A stretch of DNA of 44,279 nucleotides from Streptomyces otsuchiensis (GCF_004305975.1 NZ_BHZI01000011.1:1-44279), one strand, 5' to 3'. Positions 1 through 8,526 are shown, counted from the first letter of the stretch. The notes: generated by a model from the sequence alone, not told the origin. Numbers and translations: made by a program.

Positions 1-39
1 GGGACGCCAGGACGGTCCCCGCAGTGCGCGGTGGGCCGG

Positions 40-1155
40 TCAGTACAGGCCCTCGGGGGCGGAGTTGGCGATCTGCAGCGGACGGACATCGGCGACGCCG
101 TCGCACGGCCACTCGGCGTCGAGGTGGCGTGCCGCCTGGTCGCGTTCGAGGATGTTGGGCAGGAAGAGGTCGTCGTGCAGGACGGTGAGGCGGACCTGGC
201 CGTTCGCGCCGGGCGCGACGACCGAGCGCCAGTCATCCTTGCGGACCACGGCCATGGTCACCTGCGGATAGTTCGGCATGTACGGGATCGGGCCGCCGCT
301 CTCCGGTACGCCGAGGCAGGCGGCGTTGCCGAAGGTGTTGCCGTAGCTGATGCCGCAGATCCCGCCGTCGAGGGCCGCGCGGAAGTCGCGGTGCATCGCG
401 GTGTTGATCTGAGTGCCGCTCAGGCGCGCTCCGGCGAGGGCCGAGACGCGCTCCGGTGAGCGTCTGCACAGCGCCGCGAAGAGTGCGGGGGTGGTGTTGA
501 GGTAGTCGATGTCGCCCTGGTCGAGGGTGTCGTCGATCTGTTCCAGGAGGTGGCCGGTGTAGCGCTCGACATCGGCCGGGCGCCCTTCGCGGATGAGCCG
601 CTTGACCCAGCGGGGATCCATGTCGATGGCGTACACCAGGCCGGCGTACAGGTCGGCGACCTCCCAGGCACCGTGCCCGATGAGATGCGGCCCGGTGGGT
701 GTCGCCTGGAGCCAGCCGCGCCCGGGCGCGAACCCCTCACGGACGAACGACCAGCGGCGCCAGACAGCCCGGTGGCGGAGCATGGCAGGGGTGTAGTAGA
801 CGCGGCAGGGCGTGCCGGTGGTGCCGCCGGTGTCCCACACCCGGCCGGTGAGCGGACGCCGCAGGGCGCGGGGCACGAGGTCCGCCGGATCCACGTCGCG
901 GAGGTCGGCGAGCGGGAACGGGCCGAAAGCCGTGAGTTCCTCGTGACGTGTGATGTCGTGGGGGTCGAAGTCGAGCCGCTCGCGGCGTCTCAGCCAATAG
1001 GGACTTCCTTCTTCGGGGTCGAAGGTGCGCCGCACGACGCGGCGGGTCCATTCGTCGATGTCGACGCCGAGCCACTTCTCGACGAGTACGTCGGGATCGG
1101 TCGCACCGTTCTCCTCCGGCTCTTCCGGCTCCGCCGCGTGCCCGGATCTCCACAT
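40..1155 (-). CDS. adenylate-forming enzyme, phenylacetate-CoA ligase/EhpF-like
   Basis: A 371-residue protein of the AMP-binding superfamily, closest by eye to PaaK and the phenazine-pathway EhpF group, which activate carboxylic acids as acyl-adenylates. The glycine/threonine-rich phosphate loop GGTTGTP is clear near residue 110, and ISYGNTFGN corresponds to the adenine-binding YGxTE motif. The protein ends soon after DGVADVRPL, about where the hinge should be. The C-terminal lid domain with the catalytic lysine of acyl-CoA ligases is therefore missing. I take the ATG at 1155, one base after the TGA of the upstream malonyltransferase gene and preceded by GGGACGG. A longer frame to 1260 would overlap that gene by about 100 nt. 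The pair is clearly co-translated. The substrate cannot be read from the sequence, and an adenylation-only role is an inference. Confidence 0.75.
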   Translation of the reverse strand: MWRSGHAAEPEEPEENGATDPDVLVEKWLGVDIDEWTRRVVRRTFDPEEGSPYWLRRRERLDFDPHDITRHEELTAFGPFPLADLRDVDPADLVPRALRRPLTGRVWDTGGTTGTPCRVYYTPAMLRHRAVWRRWSFVREGFAPGRGWLQATPTGPHLIGHGAWEVADLYAGLVYAIDMDPRWVKRLIREGRPADVERYTGHLLEQIDDTLDQGDIDYLNTTPALFAALCRRSPERVSALAGARLSGTQINTAMHRDFRAALDGGICGISYGNTFGNAACLGVPESGGPIPYMPNYPQVTMAVVRKDDWRSVVAPGANGQVRLTVLHDDLFLPNILERDQAARHLDAEWPCDGVADVRPLQIANSAPEGLY

Positions 1156-1156
1156 C

Positions 1157-2128
1157 TCAGCCGTCCCGTGTTCCGGAGTCGGTCTGGGCGAACTCGATTC
1201 CGAGATCGTAGGCGGTACTGACGGCGAGTTCGATGTGCTCGGGTCGCTCCACATGGACAACGGGGAACGGGAAGGCGAGGATTCCTTCGGGAATCGCGGG
1301 GCCCATGACGAGGCCGAGCCGCACGTCGTGACTCCGCATTCCTTCGTAGACGTCGACGAGGCTGATCGGATCGGTGGGGTTCCGCTCGAACATGTCCCGT
1401 ACTTCGTCCGCGGTTTTCAGCTCTCCGCGCTCGAGACAGGAAAGCAGGGGAATGCGGGGGGCGGTGAACGGAATGCTTGCCACATGGGGCGCGATGAAGT
1501 CGCGGAAGGGCTGGCGCAGCGGGGAGTGAACGGCGATGTCACGGCCGGGCAGCGGCACGATCGCGCCGGGAGGGGACACGGCGGCCAGGCCCTCGATCGC
1601 CGCGCGGTGACCGGCGAGCATGAGGATGCGGCGGGAGCCGTCCACAACGGGGCCGAAGTCCCCGGCGAGGTGGACGTCCGCGAGCCCCTGCCAGGGCGGC
1701 GGCGACTGCGCGTCCTCGGCTTGCACGAAGGCGAGGGCCATGCCCTCGTCGGCGTCAGCGGGCCCAGGGCCTGGGGCGTCGGCGGTCCGGGCCAGCATGG
1801 TGAACAGCGAGCGGCGGTCCAGGGCGCCGGCCAGAGTGCTGGCCGTCATCGAGCCCAGGCTCAGCCCGCCGACCACGTCCGGGCGCAGGCCCGCCTCCGC
1901 CAGAAGATCGTGCACGGCGACGGCGAGCGCCGCTTCGCGTATCGTGCCCGCGCTCTGCCGTCGTTCCCGTCCTGCGGGCAGTTCGCCACGCAGGATCCCT
2001 TCGGCGGTCAGGCCGGTCCAGCCGGATATCTCTTCGTAGAGCCGCCGTACGAGCGGTGACGCTTCATACAGTTCGATCCCGTGCGGTTCGGCCCCGACGC
2101 CACCGCCGAACAAGTACCCCAGGGGCAT
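1157..2128 (-). CDS. acyltransferase, ACP S-malonyltransferase (FabD)-like
   Basis: A 323-residue discrete malonyl/acyltransferase that would move an acyl group from CoA to an acyl carrier protein. The nucleophile motif is GLSLGS rather than the usual GHSLG. The conserved Arg (ARTAD) and the catalytic His (AVHSPLRQP) are both present. The ATG at 2128 has GGAG five bases upstream; the GTG at 2143 would put that site inside the gene. The gene is followed after one base by the adenylate-forming enzyme, so the two products probably act on the same carrier-bound or CoA-bound substrate. The housekeeping FabD normally sits with fabH, acpP and fabF, which are absent here. A trans-acting AT of a secondary-metabolite pathway is therefore more likely, as an inference. 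Confidence 0.82.
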   Translation of the reverse strand: MPLGYLFGGGVGAEPHGIELYEASPLVRRLYEEISGWTGLTAEGILRGELPAGRERRQSAGTIREAALAVAVHDLLAEAGLRPDVVGGLSLGSMTASTLAGALDRRSLFTMLARTADAPGPGPADADEGMALAFVQAEDAQSPPPWQGLADVHLAGDFGPVVDGSRRILMLAGHRAAIEGLAAVSPPGAIVPLPGRDIAVHSPLRQPFRDFIAPHVASIPFTAPRIPLLSCLERGELKTADEVRDMFERNPTDPISLVDVYEGMRSHDVRLGLVMGPAIPEGILAFPFPVVHVERPEHIELAVSTAYDLGIEFAQTDSGTRDG

Positions 2129-2933
2129 GCTTACTCCTGTCACGCTTCAGGAAGTCTTCTTCCCACGCTTCGATGAAAGAACTTCAAGACAACCAACACG
2201 ACAGCACGCGGAACTCGGCTCGTGAACATCGAGGAATGAACCCGTCGAGGCCGGGCCGGGCAGATGACGCCATCAGGAGATCGAGAGGTACGGGAGTGAG
2301 CCTCGGTGAGACTAACAGCGGGATCACACCGGAAGAACGGCGTCTTCCCGATTCGGCCATTACTCACGCGGAGCGGCTCCGCCTCACGCGAAAGACCTGA
2401 ACACGCCAGCAATCGAACGCTTCGTGTGTCTCGTACGCCGCGCACGCCCTGGGAATGAAACATTCCGCCCGCCACGGCACGCGCTTACCCTGCCCGGAAC
2501 GCCATCTTCCACATCACCCTCGCGGGCCGTCGGCCAGGGCCGGGAACACGCCTTTTTGCGAATCGCATACCTGTATGCCGCGAGCGCGGAACGACGCGAC
2601 CCCCTGCGGCAGTTCTCCGCGCCCGGCGCGCCAGGCGTGGCGCGAAGCCGCGGCCGACCGTTCGAAGGAAACCTCGTACAGAGCGCACGCCCGAGACCGC
2701 TTCCGGCCACCGGACCCGCCTCCGGAGTTGGCGCGTTCGCGGCCCGGGGTATTGCGGAAGGGCGTCCGGAGGCAGCTCGAAATCGCCTGCGACGAGACGA
2801 AGCCCGGGGAGCGGTGGTGGCCGCCGGGCACGCCCGGCTCCCCGCTGACCTGGGTCGATCACCACAGTGAGACGGTTGCCGCGCTCCCGCACCACACGAA
2901 GTCGGCTCTCCCGGAGGACGGTTGGTACGCGGC
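2129..2933. other. 800-nt intergenic region
   Basis: No convincing gene. Several open frames cross this stretch on both strands, but none shows a recognisable family, a good ribosome binding site and consistent third-position GC together. It must hold the leftward promoter of the malonyltransferase pair; no clear -35/-10 was found. One perfect inverted repeat lies at 2565-2578 (GCATAC-CT-GTATGC), a possible repressor site. The 2160-2220 segment is distinctly AT-richer than its surroundings. Confidence 0.5.
2565..2578. promoter_or_regulatory. 14-bp palindrome, possible operator
   Basis: GCATACCTGTATGC consists of two perfect 6-bp arms around CT. It lies in the long intergenic region upstream of the malonyltransferase pair, about 440 bp from its start codon. 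The size and symmetry suit a dimeric regulator, but no regulator gene is adjacent and the distance is large, so the function is speculative. Confidence 0.25.
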
Positions 2934-4208
2934 TCAGCGGGGCCCGTGCCCGAGGACCGTGGACAACCGCGCTTCGACTTCGGTGAGCCGGAAGTGACTG
3001 GGAGCGAGGGCCGCGTACCGCCACCGCCGGCCGTCGGCCGGGCGGTCGGTGAAGAACAGGACGCCCTCGGCGTCACCGGGCTGGAAGTCCAGTCCCGCTT
3101 CCGTCAGGTGCCGCACCGCCTCGTCGAAGGACAGCGGCGAGGCGGCGGTGACCGTTCCGGTGGACCACCTGGGTCTGCGAGGGCCCGGCCCGGTCAGCCG
3201 CCTCACCATGGCGTGGACCGTGGTCGTCGCGGTGCGCCGCACGTTGCACTCCAGGGCGTACAGGGTTCCGTCCCGTGTGCACACCAGGTCCAGGCTGTAG
3301 GGCCCGCGGTAGCCTTCGGCGGCCAGGTGGGCGCCCAGCGCCCGGGTCCAGTCGGCCAGTTCGGCGCGCGCCCGCTCGGGCGGGGCCTCCAGGGGCGAGC
3401 GGTAGCCGGCGAAGGAGCCGGCACACACGCGCATCTCGCCGTCGTAGCTCACCTCCACCCGAGTGGCGGTGGCGTGCCCCTGACCGCTCACGGCCCACCT
3501 GTGGTCCACGTGCTCCTCGACCACCCACCGGCTGTCCGGCGGCGGCGGTGACTGCCCAGGCTGGTCTCCGGGACCGACGAACACCAGGCCGTGGCCACCG
3601 GCGGACCGGTCGGGCTTGACGACGACCCGGCCGTGCGCGCCCAGCGACGCGCCGGTCACCTCGCCCAGCTCCGCGCCCGTGCACGCCCGGCCGTCGGGCA
3701 CGCGCAGACCGAGCGCGCGTGCGACGGCGCGGAAACCCGACTTCGTGTTCATCTCGGCGACCACCCGCAGTGTGCCGGGGTCCGGCGCGTTCGTTTCGTA
3801 GGGGACGACGGGGATGCGCAGGTCGGCGGCCAGCGCCACCGACGCCTCGTCCAGCGCGGTCGGGAGCAGACGTGCTGCCGGACGCTCACCGGCCAGGGCT
3901 CGCAGCGGGCGCAACATGCCGTGCGCGGCCAGCGCCTGAGCCATCGGCAGGTGCGGGGTGTCGGGCACGGTGACGACGGTCACGGAGTGTTCCGGTATGC
4001 CCAGCCGGTGGAAGACGTAACGCCGGAAGGGAGGGCTGAGGGGCACCGGGCTGACCAGCACGTCACCGGGCCGGGTGAGCCACAGCTTGCGTGGTGCCTG
4101 CTCCGCCCATTGGCGCAGGACTGACTCCTCACCCAGGTCCACCGCCAGCGGGGAGACGAAGTTGGCGAGGATGACCAGGGCGCCCGGGCCCTCGTGCTCG
4201 GTGATCAC
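2934..4208 (-). CDS. ATP-grasp domain protein
   Basis: About 424 residues. The N-terminal part (LVILANFVSPLAVDLG) looks like the Rossmann-like pre-ATP-grasp domain of carboxylate-amine ligases. The central part carries ATP-grasp features: the nucleotide-binding lysine in GRVVVKPDRSAGGHGLVFV, then WVVEEHVDH. In the C-terminal half, YSLDLVCTRDGTLYALECNVRRTATT matches the metal-binding D-x-E-x-N pattern. Such enzymes join a carboxylate to an amine with ATP via an acyl-phosphate. The substrate is unknown. The GTG at 4208 starts the first conserved segment; the open frame upstream of it is Arg/Trp-rich non-coding sequence. The ribosome binding site is weak. The gene lies 100 nt downstream of the haem-oxygenase-like gene on the same strand and may be the last gene of that operon. 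Confidence 0.72.
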   Translation of the reverse strand: MITEHEGPGALVILANFVSPLAVDLGEESVLRQWAEQAPRKLWLTRPGDVLVSPVPLSPPFRRYVFHRLGIPEHSVTVVTVPDTPHLPMAQALAAHGMLRPLRALAGERPAARLLPTALDEASVALAADLRIPVVPYETNAPDPGTLRVVAEMNTKSGFRAVARALGLRVPDGRACTGAELGEVTGASLGAHGRVVVKPDRSAGGHGLVFVGPGDQPGQSPPPPDSRWVVEEHVDHRWAVSGQGHATATRVEVSYDGEMRVCAGSFAGYRSPLEAPPERARAELADWTRALGAHLAAEGYRGPYSLDLVCTRDGTLYALECNVRRTATTTVHAMVRRLTGPGPRRPRWSTGTVTAASPLSFDEAVRHLTEAGLDFQPGDAEGVLFFTDRPADGRRWRYAALAPSHFRLTEVEARLSTVLGHGPR

Positions 4209-4308
4209 GGGAACGGCCTGCCGCGCCGACCGGCCGCCGCCTCGTGGTCCCCACCCAGCGGGGTGGGACGGCGCGCGGACGGGCGTATGACCCACCCCCT
4301 GGCGTCTC

Positions 4309-5367
4309 TCACGGGAGTTCCACCGGGCTGACCGGGTGTCGCGCGGACGCCGCCAGCGGGACGCGCAGAGCGGAACGCCCGTGCCGCCACGCCTCCAGCA
4401 GCAGCACGCCGAGCCGGTCTTCCAGCAGACCGGTGGCCTGGATACCGAACGCCACATCGGCGTCGAGGCGCGGCTCGGCCGCGAGGAGTGGGGCGATCAC
4501 CTCGTGCCGGACGACCTGTTCGTGCACGGCGTCGGCCTCGACGTGCTCGTCGTAGAAGCGTGCGGCGGCCGGCCCGGCATCGGCACGCCGCATCGCCTTC
4601 GCGAGTCGACGCGACCCGGGCGAGGACGTCACCTCCACCGCGGCGAAGTGCCCGACGAGAGCGCCGCGCAACGCGCGGTGCAGACCGAAGAGCGACATCA
4701 CGTTGACGGTGCACAGCAGCTGCGCCGGAGCCGCGTCGAGGTACAGGCCGTAGGTGTGGTCCAGGCCGAGGTCGTCCATCAGGTCCGCGAAGAGCCTGGC
4801 GTGCACGTCCTCGGCCCGCCCGGCGCCGAACTCGTCGTACTCCACTGCCACCATGGCCGCTTTCGCCCGGCCATGGAGCCGGGGGATCACCCAGGCGTGC
4901 GGATCGGCCTCCTTCAGGTGGTAGAGGGAACGGAGCGCCGCGTACTCCCGGAGCTGCCACAGACTGCCTTCGTTCTGCAGGTGAGTGCTCACGCCGGTGT
5001 CGTCGCCGACAGCCGGCTCGACCAGGACGGCGTCCAGAGCCTCTCCGGCGCTCGCCTTCCGCGGCACATCCGCCCGCAGCGCGTCGAGGAAGCGGAGTTC
5101 CAGAGCTCCGCGCAGCCGCAACAGCTCCGGATCCCACTCCCGGTCGTCACCGACACCGTCGAACCCCTGGTAGTGCAGTTCGTACAGCAGGTAGAGCGCG
5201 AGCTGGAGGTCGTCGCCGTACGGCTCGGCCTCCGCCACGAGCCGCGGAGCCACGAGGGGGGCGTGGCGGTTCCGCAGGGCGGACCGGACGGCGTGGGAGA
5301 GAGCGCCGCGCGCGGCCGGCAGCACGGGGCTGGTGTCGCGTGCTTCGGTGTAGGGCGCCGTGGTCAT
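4309..5367 (-). CDS. haem-oxygenase-like iron-containing redox enzyme (HDO superfamily)
   Basis: A 352-residue all-alpha protein of the iron-containing redox enzyme family (Haem_oxygenas_2 type). The C-terminal helix FYDEHVEADAVHE has the E-H-V-E-x-D-x-x-H pattern that supplies ligands in haem-oxygenase-like di-iron oxidases. VEYDEFGAGRAEDVHARLF in the middle supplies the earlier ligand helix. Family members oxidise diverse small molecules such as fatty acids or amino acids; this substrate is not evident. The ATG at 5367 overlaps the stop of the CDGSH gene by four bases, so an iron-sulfur protein and an iron oxidase are made together. The CDGSH product could plausibly supply electrons or iron. 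Confidence 0.83.
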   Translation of the reverse strand: MTTAPYTEARDTSPVLPAARGALSHAVRSALRNRHAPLVAPRLVAEAEPYGDDLQLALYLLYELHYQGFDGVGDDREWDPELLRLRGALELRFLDALRADVPRKASAGEALDAVLVEPAVGDDTGVSTHLQNEGSLWQLREYAALRSLYHLKEADPHAWVIPRLHGRAKAAMVAVEYDEFGAGRAEDVHARLFADLMDDLGLDHTYGLYLDAAPAQLLCTVNVMSLFGLHRALRGALVGHFAAVEVTSSPGSRRLAKAMRRADAGPAAARFYDEHVEADAVHEQVVRHEVIAPLLAAEPRLDADVAFGIQATGLLEDRLGVLLLEAWRHGRSALRVPLAASARHPVSPVELP

Positions 5368-5615
5368 GACGTCTCGTCCGGGTTCACGTCAGCGGACGCG
5401 TCGGGCGAGGTGTCGGTGCGGGAGGCCGCGCGGCGGCGGTGGCTGGTGTCGCACCACGGATAGGCGCGACTGCGACGGCAGGTGCAGACCGCCACCAGGA
5501 AGCGCTCGGAGGTCACGGCGACACCGTCGTCCCCGACGACAGTGACGGGGCCCTCCACCAGCAGCGGCCCGTTGCGGTCGAGGCGGATGCGGCGGGGGTC
5601 AGTTTCGTCGCGCAC
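5364..5615 (-). CDS. CDGSH iron-sulfur domain protein
   Basis: An 83-residue protein with one CDGSH-type 2Fe-2S motif. CTCRRSRAYPWCDTSH contains the three Cys and one His ligands in the C-x-C-x7-8-P-x-C-D-x-S-H arrangement. Such small proteins carry a redox-active cluster. This one has no membrane segment, so it should be cytosolic. It overlaps the methyltransferase gene upstream by 17 nt and the haem-oxygenase-like gene downstream by 4 nt, giving tight translational coupling. The last 25 residues (Ser/Asp/Thr-rich) are probably a disordered tail. The family is certain; the partner is inferred from context. Confidence 0.9.
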   Translation of the reverse strand: MRDETDPRRIRLDRNGPLLVEGPVTVVGDDGVAVTSERFLVAVCTCRRSRAYPWCDTSHRRRAASRTDTSPDASADVNPDETS

Positions 5616-6276
5616 GGACGACCACCAGTTCTTCCTTGTCGAGCCGCTCGTCGTCCACCAGCCCCTGCTCCCGGAGCCACGGCAGCCGGGAACGAAGCAC
5701 CGGCCCCACGGGAACGAGCTGGCGCTCGATCACCTGCGCGTCGAGTCCCAGCCCCGCGAGACCGTCGATCGTGGCGGGGACCCCACACAGCGCCGAGTGC
5801 ACCATGAGCAGCGTTCCACCGGGCCCGAGCACGGTCGCGGCGGTCGCACAGACCCGATCGACGACTGCCCGGCCGTCCGGGCCGCCGTCCCAGGCGCGGC
5901 CCTTCCCGCGCGAGGGCGGCAGGGCGCCGGGGGCCGGCACATAGGGCGGGTTGCTGATCACCATGTCGTACCCGCCGGGGTCGGCGGTGGACAGATCGCG
6001 ATACCGGACGGTGACGCGGCTGCCGTGGAAAGCGGCGTTCAGCCTGGCGCACAGCACCGCCCGGTGGGAGATGTCCACGGCCGTGACACGGGCGCCCAGC
6101 CGCGCGGCGTGCACCGCCAGGGCTCCGCTGCCCGTCCCCAGCTCCAGCACACGGGGCCCGGCGGCGATGTTCTCCCGGCCCACCACCCGCATGAGCAGGT
6201 GCGTGTCGTGCTGGGGAGCGTAGACGCCCGGCACCGTCAGCATGCGCCGTTGCCTGCTCCGGAGTGGTATCGCCAT
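5599..6276 (-). CDS. HemK2/MTQ2 family protein methyltransferase
   Basis: A 225-residue SAM-dependent methyltransferase. Motif I is LELGTGSGAL (about residues 44-53) and the NPPYVP motif near residue 109 marks N5-glutamine or related amide/lysine methylation. It lacks the N-terminal substrate-recognition domain of PrmC and is therefore not the release-factor enzyme of ordinary operons. It is the first gene of a three- or four-gene leftward operon. The ATG at 6276 follows AGGGAG closely; an ATG at 6243 (MLTVPGVYAPQ) is a reasonable alternative, since conserved sequence begins there. The target protein or small molecule is unknown. Confidence 0.83.
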   Translation of the reverse strand: MAIPLRSRQRRMLTVPGVYAPQHDTHLLMRVVGRENIAAGPRVLELGTGSGALAVHAARLGARVTAVDISHRAVLCARLNAAFHGSRVTVRYRDLSTADPGGYDMVISNPPYVPAPGALPPSRGKGRAWDGGPDGRAVVDRVCATAATVLGPGGTLLMVHSALCGVPATIDGLAGLGLDAQVIERQLVPVGPVLRSRLPWLREQGLVDDERLDKEELVVVRARRN

Positions 6277-6461
6277 GGCTCCCTCTCACCCTCGCGGTGG
6301 CGACGGCGGCCCGCCGCTCGTCCAGGATGTGCCGCTCCCCGCCGGACCGCCACTCCGGCCGTCACCAGGTCTGTCCGGGGCTTCTGCCGGCCTCGGTCTC
6401 CGCACCGGGGGCCGCCGGGACGACTCGGCACGGGGTGACGCAGACCGGCCACAGACAAGGC

Positions 6462-6642
6462 TCAAGCCGTCGAGCAGCTGTGACGCGGGCTCCGCGACGG
6501 CAGTCCGATGACCGAGGAGAAGTCGGGGTCACCCGGTCCCGCAGCCGAGTGCGGGGAGGGGGTGAACTCCTTTCAGGCCCGCGATGTCGGCGTAGCGGCC
6601 CATGAGTTCGATCAGTCCGATGCGGTCGGCGAGCGTGGTCAT
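6462..6642 (-). pseudogene. SnoaL-like (NTF2-fold) protein, frameshifted and truncated remnant
   Basis: From the ATG at 6642 the frame reads MTTLADRIGLIELMGRYADI, a typical start of the SnoaL-like/nuclear-transport-factor-2 family. It then runs into a stop after 37 codons. Shifting one base at an AAA near 6570 restores LKEFTP and, further on, DPDFSSVIGLP, which also fits the family. A stop follows at 6462-6464, and the remaining two thirds of a normal domain of about 130 residues is not recognisable. The ATG overlaps the TGA of the short-chain dehydrogenase (ATGA), so the intact ancestor was translationally coupled to it. Found by reading the minus strand by hand. Confidence 0.5.
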
Positions 6643-7529
6643 GAAGGACTCCCCGTGGACTGGGGCGTGGGCGTGGGCCCGGGGTTCGGGTTCCGGCCCC
6701 GGTGGCTCATCGCGAGGATGCCGTCCAGTAGCCGGGCAGGCAGGAAACGGGCGAGGGGGATGATGAAGGCGGCATCCCCGCCGAGGGTGTATCGGACGCG
6801 CGGGCGGGGCGTTGTCGCCACCTTGGCGATCTTGGCCCCCGCCTTCTCCGCCGATACGGCGCGTTTCAGGAAGGCTGCGTTCGACGACACCGTCGCGTTG
6901 ATGAGGCCGCCGTAGAGACGCTGATGCTCCGCTTTCATCCCGGCGGCTAGTTCGAGGGAGATGTCACCGCTGCGGGCGGCCATCTCCGTCCGGACGCCGC
7001 CGGGCTGGACCACGACGACCTGCACGCCGTGCGCCGAGACCTCCCGTCGCAGGGAGTCGCTGGCCGCTTCCAGGGCGAACTTGGTTCCCGCGTACGCCCC
7101 GAAGACGGGCAGCGCGGCCACCCCGCCGACGGAGCTGATGTTGACGATTCTTCCCCGGCTCCGCCGCAGGAAGGGCAGGAGACTCTGGATGACCGCGATG
7201 TGCCCGAAGAGGTTCACCTCGAACTGCTCGCGCCACGAGGTGAGAGGGAGCACCTCGACGGGGGCGTTGATCTCGATCCCGGCGTTGTTGACCAGGACAC
7301 GCAGGACGCGCCGTTCAGGGTCGTCGGCGATCCGCCGGGCCAGGGCCTCGATGTGTTCCGGGACGGTGATGTCCAGGGCGACCGGTTCGATGCCGTCGGC
7401 CCGGACGGCGTCCGCCTCGCTGTCGGTGCGTACCCCGGCGAGGACGTGGTAGCCCATTGCGGCGAGGGCCTGTGCCGTCGCGGCTCCGATACCCGACGAG
7501 GCACCGGAGACGACGACGAGTTCGCCCAT
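6639..7529 (-). CDS. SDR family oxidoreductase
   Basis: A 296-residue classical short-chain dehydrogenase using NAD(P)H. The nucleotide-binding motif GASSGIG is near residue 10, NNAGIEI is near residue 88, and the catalytic Ser and YAGTK (Y-x-x-x-K) are near residues 134 and 147. The ATG at 7529 puts the Rossmann strand at the very N-terminus, as usual. The open frame extends 42 codons further upstream without family similarity. The C-terminal RNPNPGPTPTPQ tail is an unusual proline-rich extension. The gene is coupled to the SnoaL-like remnant downstream. Its upstream neighbour is another SDR reading the same way 56 nt away, so they may share the TetR-controlled promoter. Confidence 0.85.
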   Translation of the reverse strand: MGELVVVSGASSGIGAATAQALAAMGYHVLAGVRTDSEADAVRADGIEPVALDITVPEHIEALARRIADDPERRVLRVLVNNAGIEINAPVEVLPLTSWREQFEVNLFGHIAVIQSLLPFLRRSRGRIVNISSVGGVAALPVFGAYAGTKFALEAASDSLRREVSAHGVQVVVVQPGGVRTEMAARSGDISLELAAGMKAEHQRLYGGLINATVSSNAAFLKRAVSAEKAGAKIAKVATTPRPRVRYTLGGDAAFIIPLARFLPARLLDGILAMSHRGRNPNPGPTPTPQSTGSPS

Positions 7530-7585
7530 CTTCCGTTGGTCTTTGCTCGCGTCTCTTCTTGGACGAATCACAGTGGCCGGTCCTT

Positions 7586-8491
7586 TCACGGGGCAGGGGG
7601 CGCGGGAGCGTCGAGGGGAAAGCGCGTGCCGGTCAGTTCCTCCGACACCTCCCACAGCCGCCGCGCCGCCGAGCCGTCACGTGCTCGGGCGGCCCGTCCG
7701 GCCGGCGCCGGCGCACCGCGCATGCCCCACAGTCGGCCGGGGCCGACGTAGCTGTCGCCGGGAAGGTCCGCGGTGGCGGCGTAGAGGGTGGGCAGGGCGC
7801 CCTCCTCCGCGCTGTGGGCGACGAGCCCGACGAGGAACTTCTCGACGCGGAAACCGAGGGAGGGCTTCTTCTCTGCTCGCATCAGGTCCGTCGAGGAGAT
7901 GCCGGGATGCCCGGCCGTCGAGATGACGTGTGATCCCGCGCGGGTGAGTCTGCGCTGGAGCTCGGAGGCGAACAGGAGGTTGGCCAGCTTGGACTGCGCA
8001 TAGGCGGCGTTCGGCCGGTACGGCCTGCGCTCCCATTGGAGGTCGGAGAAGTCCAGGGAGCCGATCCGATGCCCGAGCGAGGCCACCGTCACGACCCGCT
8101 CCCTGATGCGCGGAAGGAGCAGGTTCGTCAGGGCGAAGTGGCCCAGGTGGTTGGTCCCGAGCTGCGACTCGAATCCGTCCGCGGTCCGGGAGAGCGGCCC
8201 CAGGGAGATTCCGGCGTTGTTGACCAGCAGATCGACGGGGCCGGGGAGGTCGCGGACGAACGCCCGGACAGAGGAGAGGTCGGCGAGATCGAGGATGCGG
8301 ACCTGGACCGCGCCCGTCATGGTCGCCGCCGCCGCTTCCCCCTTCTCAGGATCGCGTACGGCAAGGACCACCTGCGCACCACGCTCGGCGAGAACACGGG
8401 CGGTGACGAGGCCGATACCACTGTTCGCGCCGGTGACGACGGCGGTGCGGCCACTCAGGTCGGCAATTTCGGCGGGGGAGAATCTGGACAT
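7586..8491 (-). CDS. SDR family oxidoreductase (retinol dehydrogenase/WWOX-like subgroup)
   Basis: A 301-residue short-chain dehydrogenase. It has TGANSGIG near residue 25, NNAGISLG near residue 95 and AYAQSKLANLLFASEL with the Y-x-x-x-K catalytic pair. HPGISSTDL, the substrate-loop motif, is typical of the protochlorophyllide-reductase/WWOX-like subgroup, which reduces carbonyls on lipophilic substrates. The ATG at 8491 sits seven bases after a promoter -10 box, so the mRNA is probably leaderless; the longer frame to 8680 would run through the operator. It is divergent from the TetR gene and very likely its target. Confidence 0.88.
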   Translation of the reverse strand: MSRFSPAEIADLSGRTAVVTGANSGIGLVTARVLAERGAQVVLAVRDPEKGEAAAATMTGAVQVRILDLADLSSVRAFVRDLPGPVDLLVNNAGISLGPLSRTADGFESQLGTNHLGHFALTNLLLPRIRERVVTVASLGHRIGSLDFSDLQWERRPYRPNAAYAQSKLANLLFASELQRRLTRAGSHVISTAGHPGISSTDLMRAEKKPSLGFRVEKFLVGLVAHSAEEGALPTLYAATADLPGDSYVGPGRLWGMRGAPAPAGRAARARDGSAARRLWEVSEELTGTRFPLDAPAPPAP

Positions 8492-8497
8492 GACCCG

Positions 8498-8526
8498 AGA
8501 GTAGACATTGACAACATTGTTGTCAA
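8498..8526 (-). promoter_or_regulatory. leftward promoter of the SDR gene, leaderless
   Basis: On the minus strand a consensus TTGACA (8526-8521) and TACTCT (8503-8498) are separated by 17 nt. The expected start point falls on or next to the A of the ATG at 8491, so the transcript should lack a leader; no ribosome binding site is seen. The -35 box lies inside the palindrome at 8506-8528. Confidence 0.65.

Noticed and set aside
2424-2997. Rightward gene in the gap after the malonyltransferase
   Set aside because: Frames here lack a ribosome binding site, a recognisable family and consistent GC-rich third positions, and they run into the 3' end of the ATP-grasp gene.
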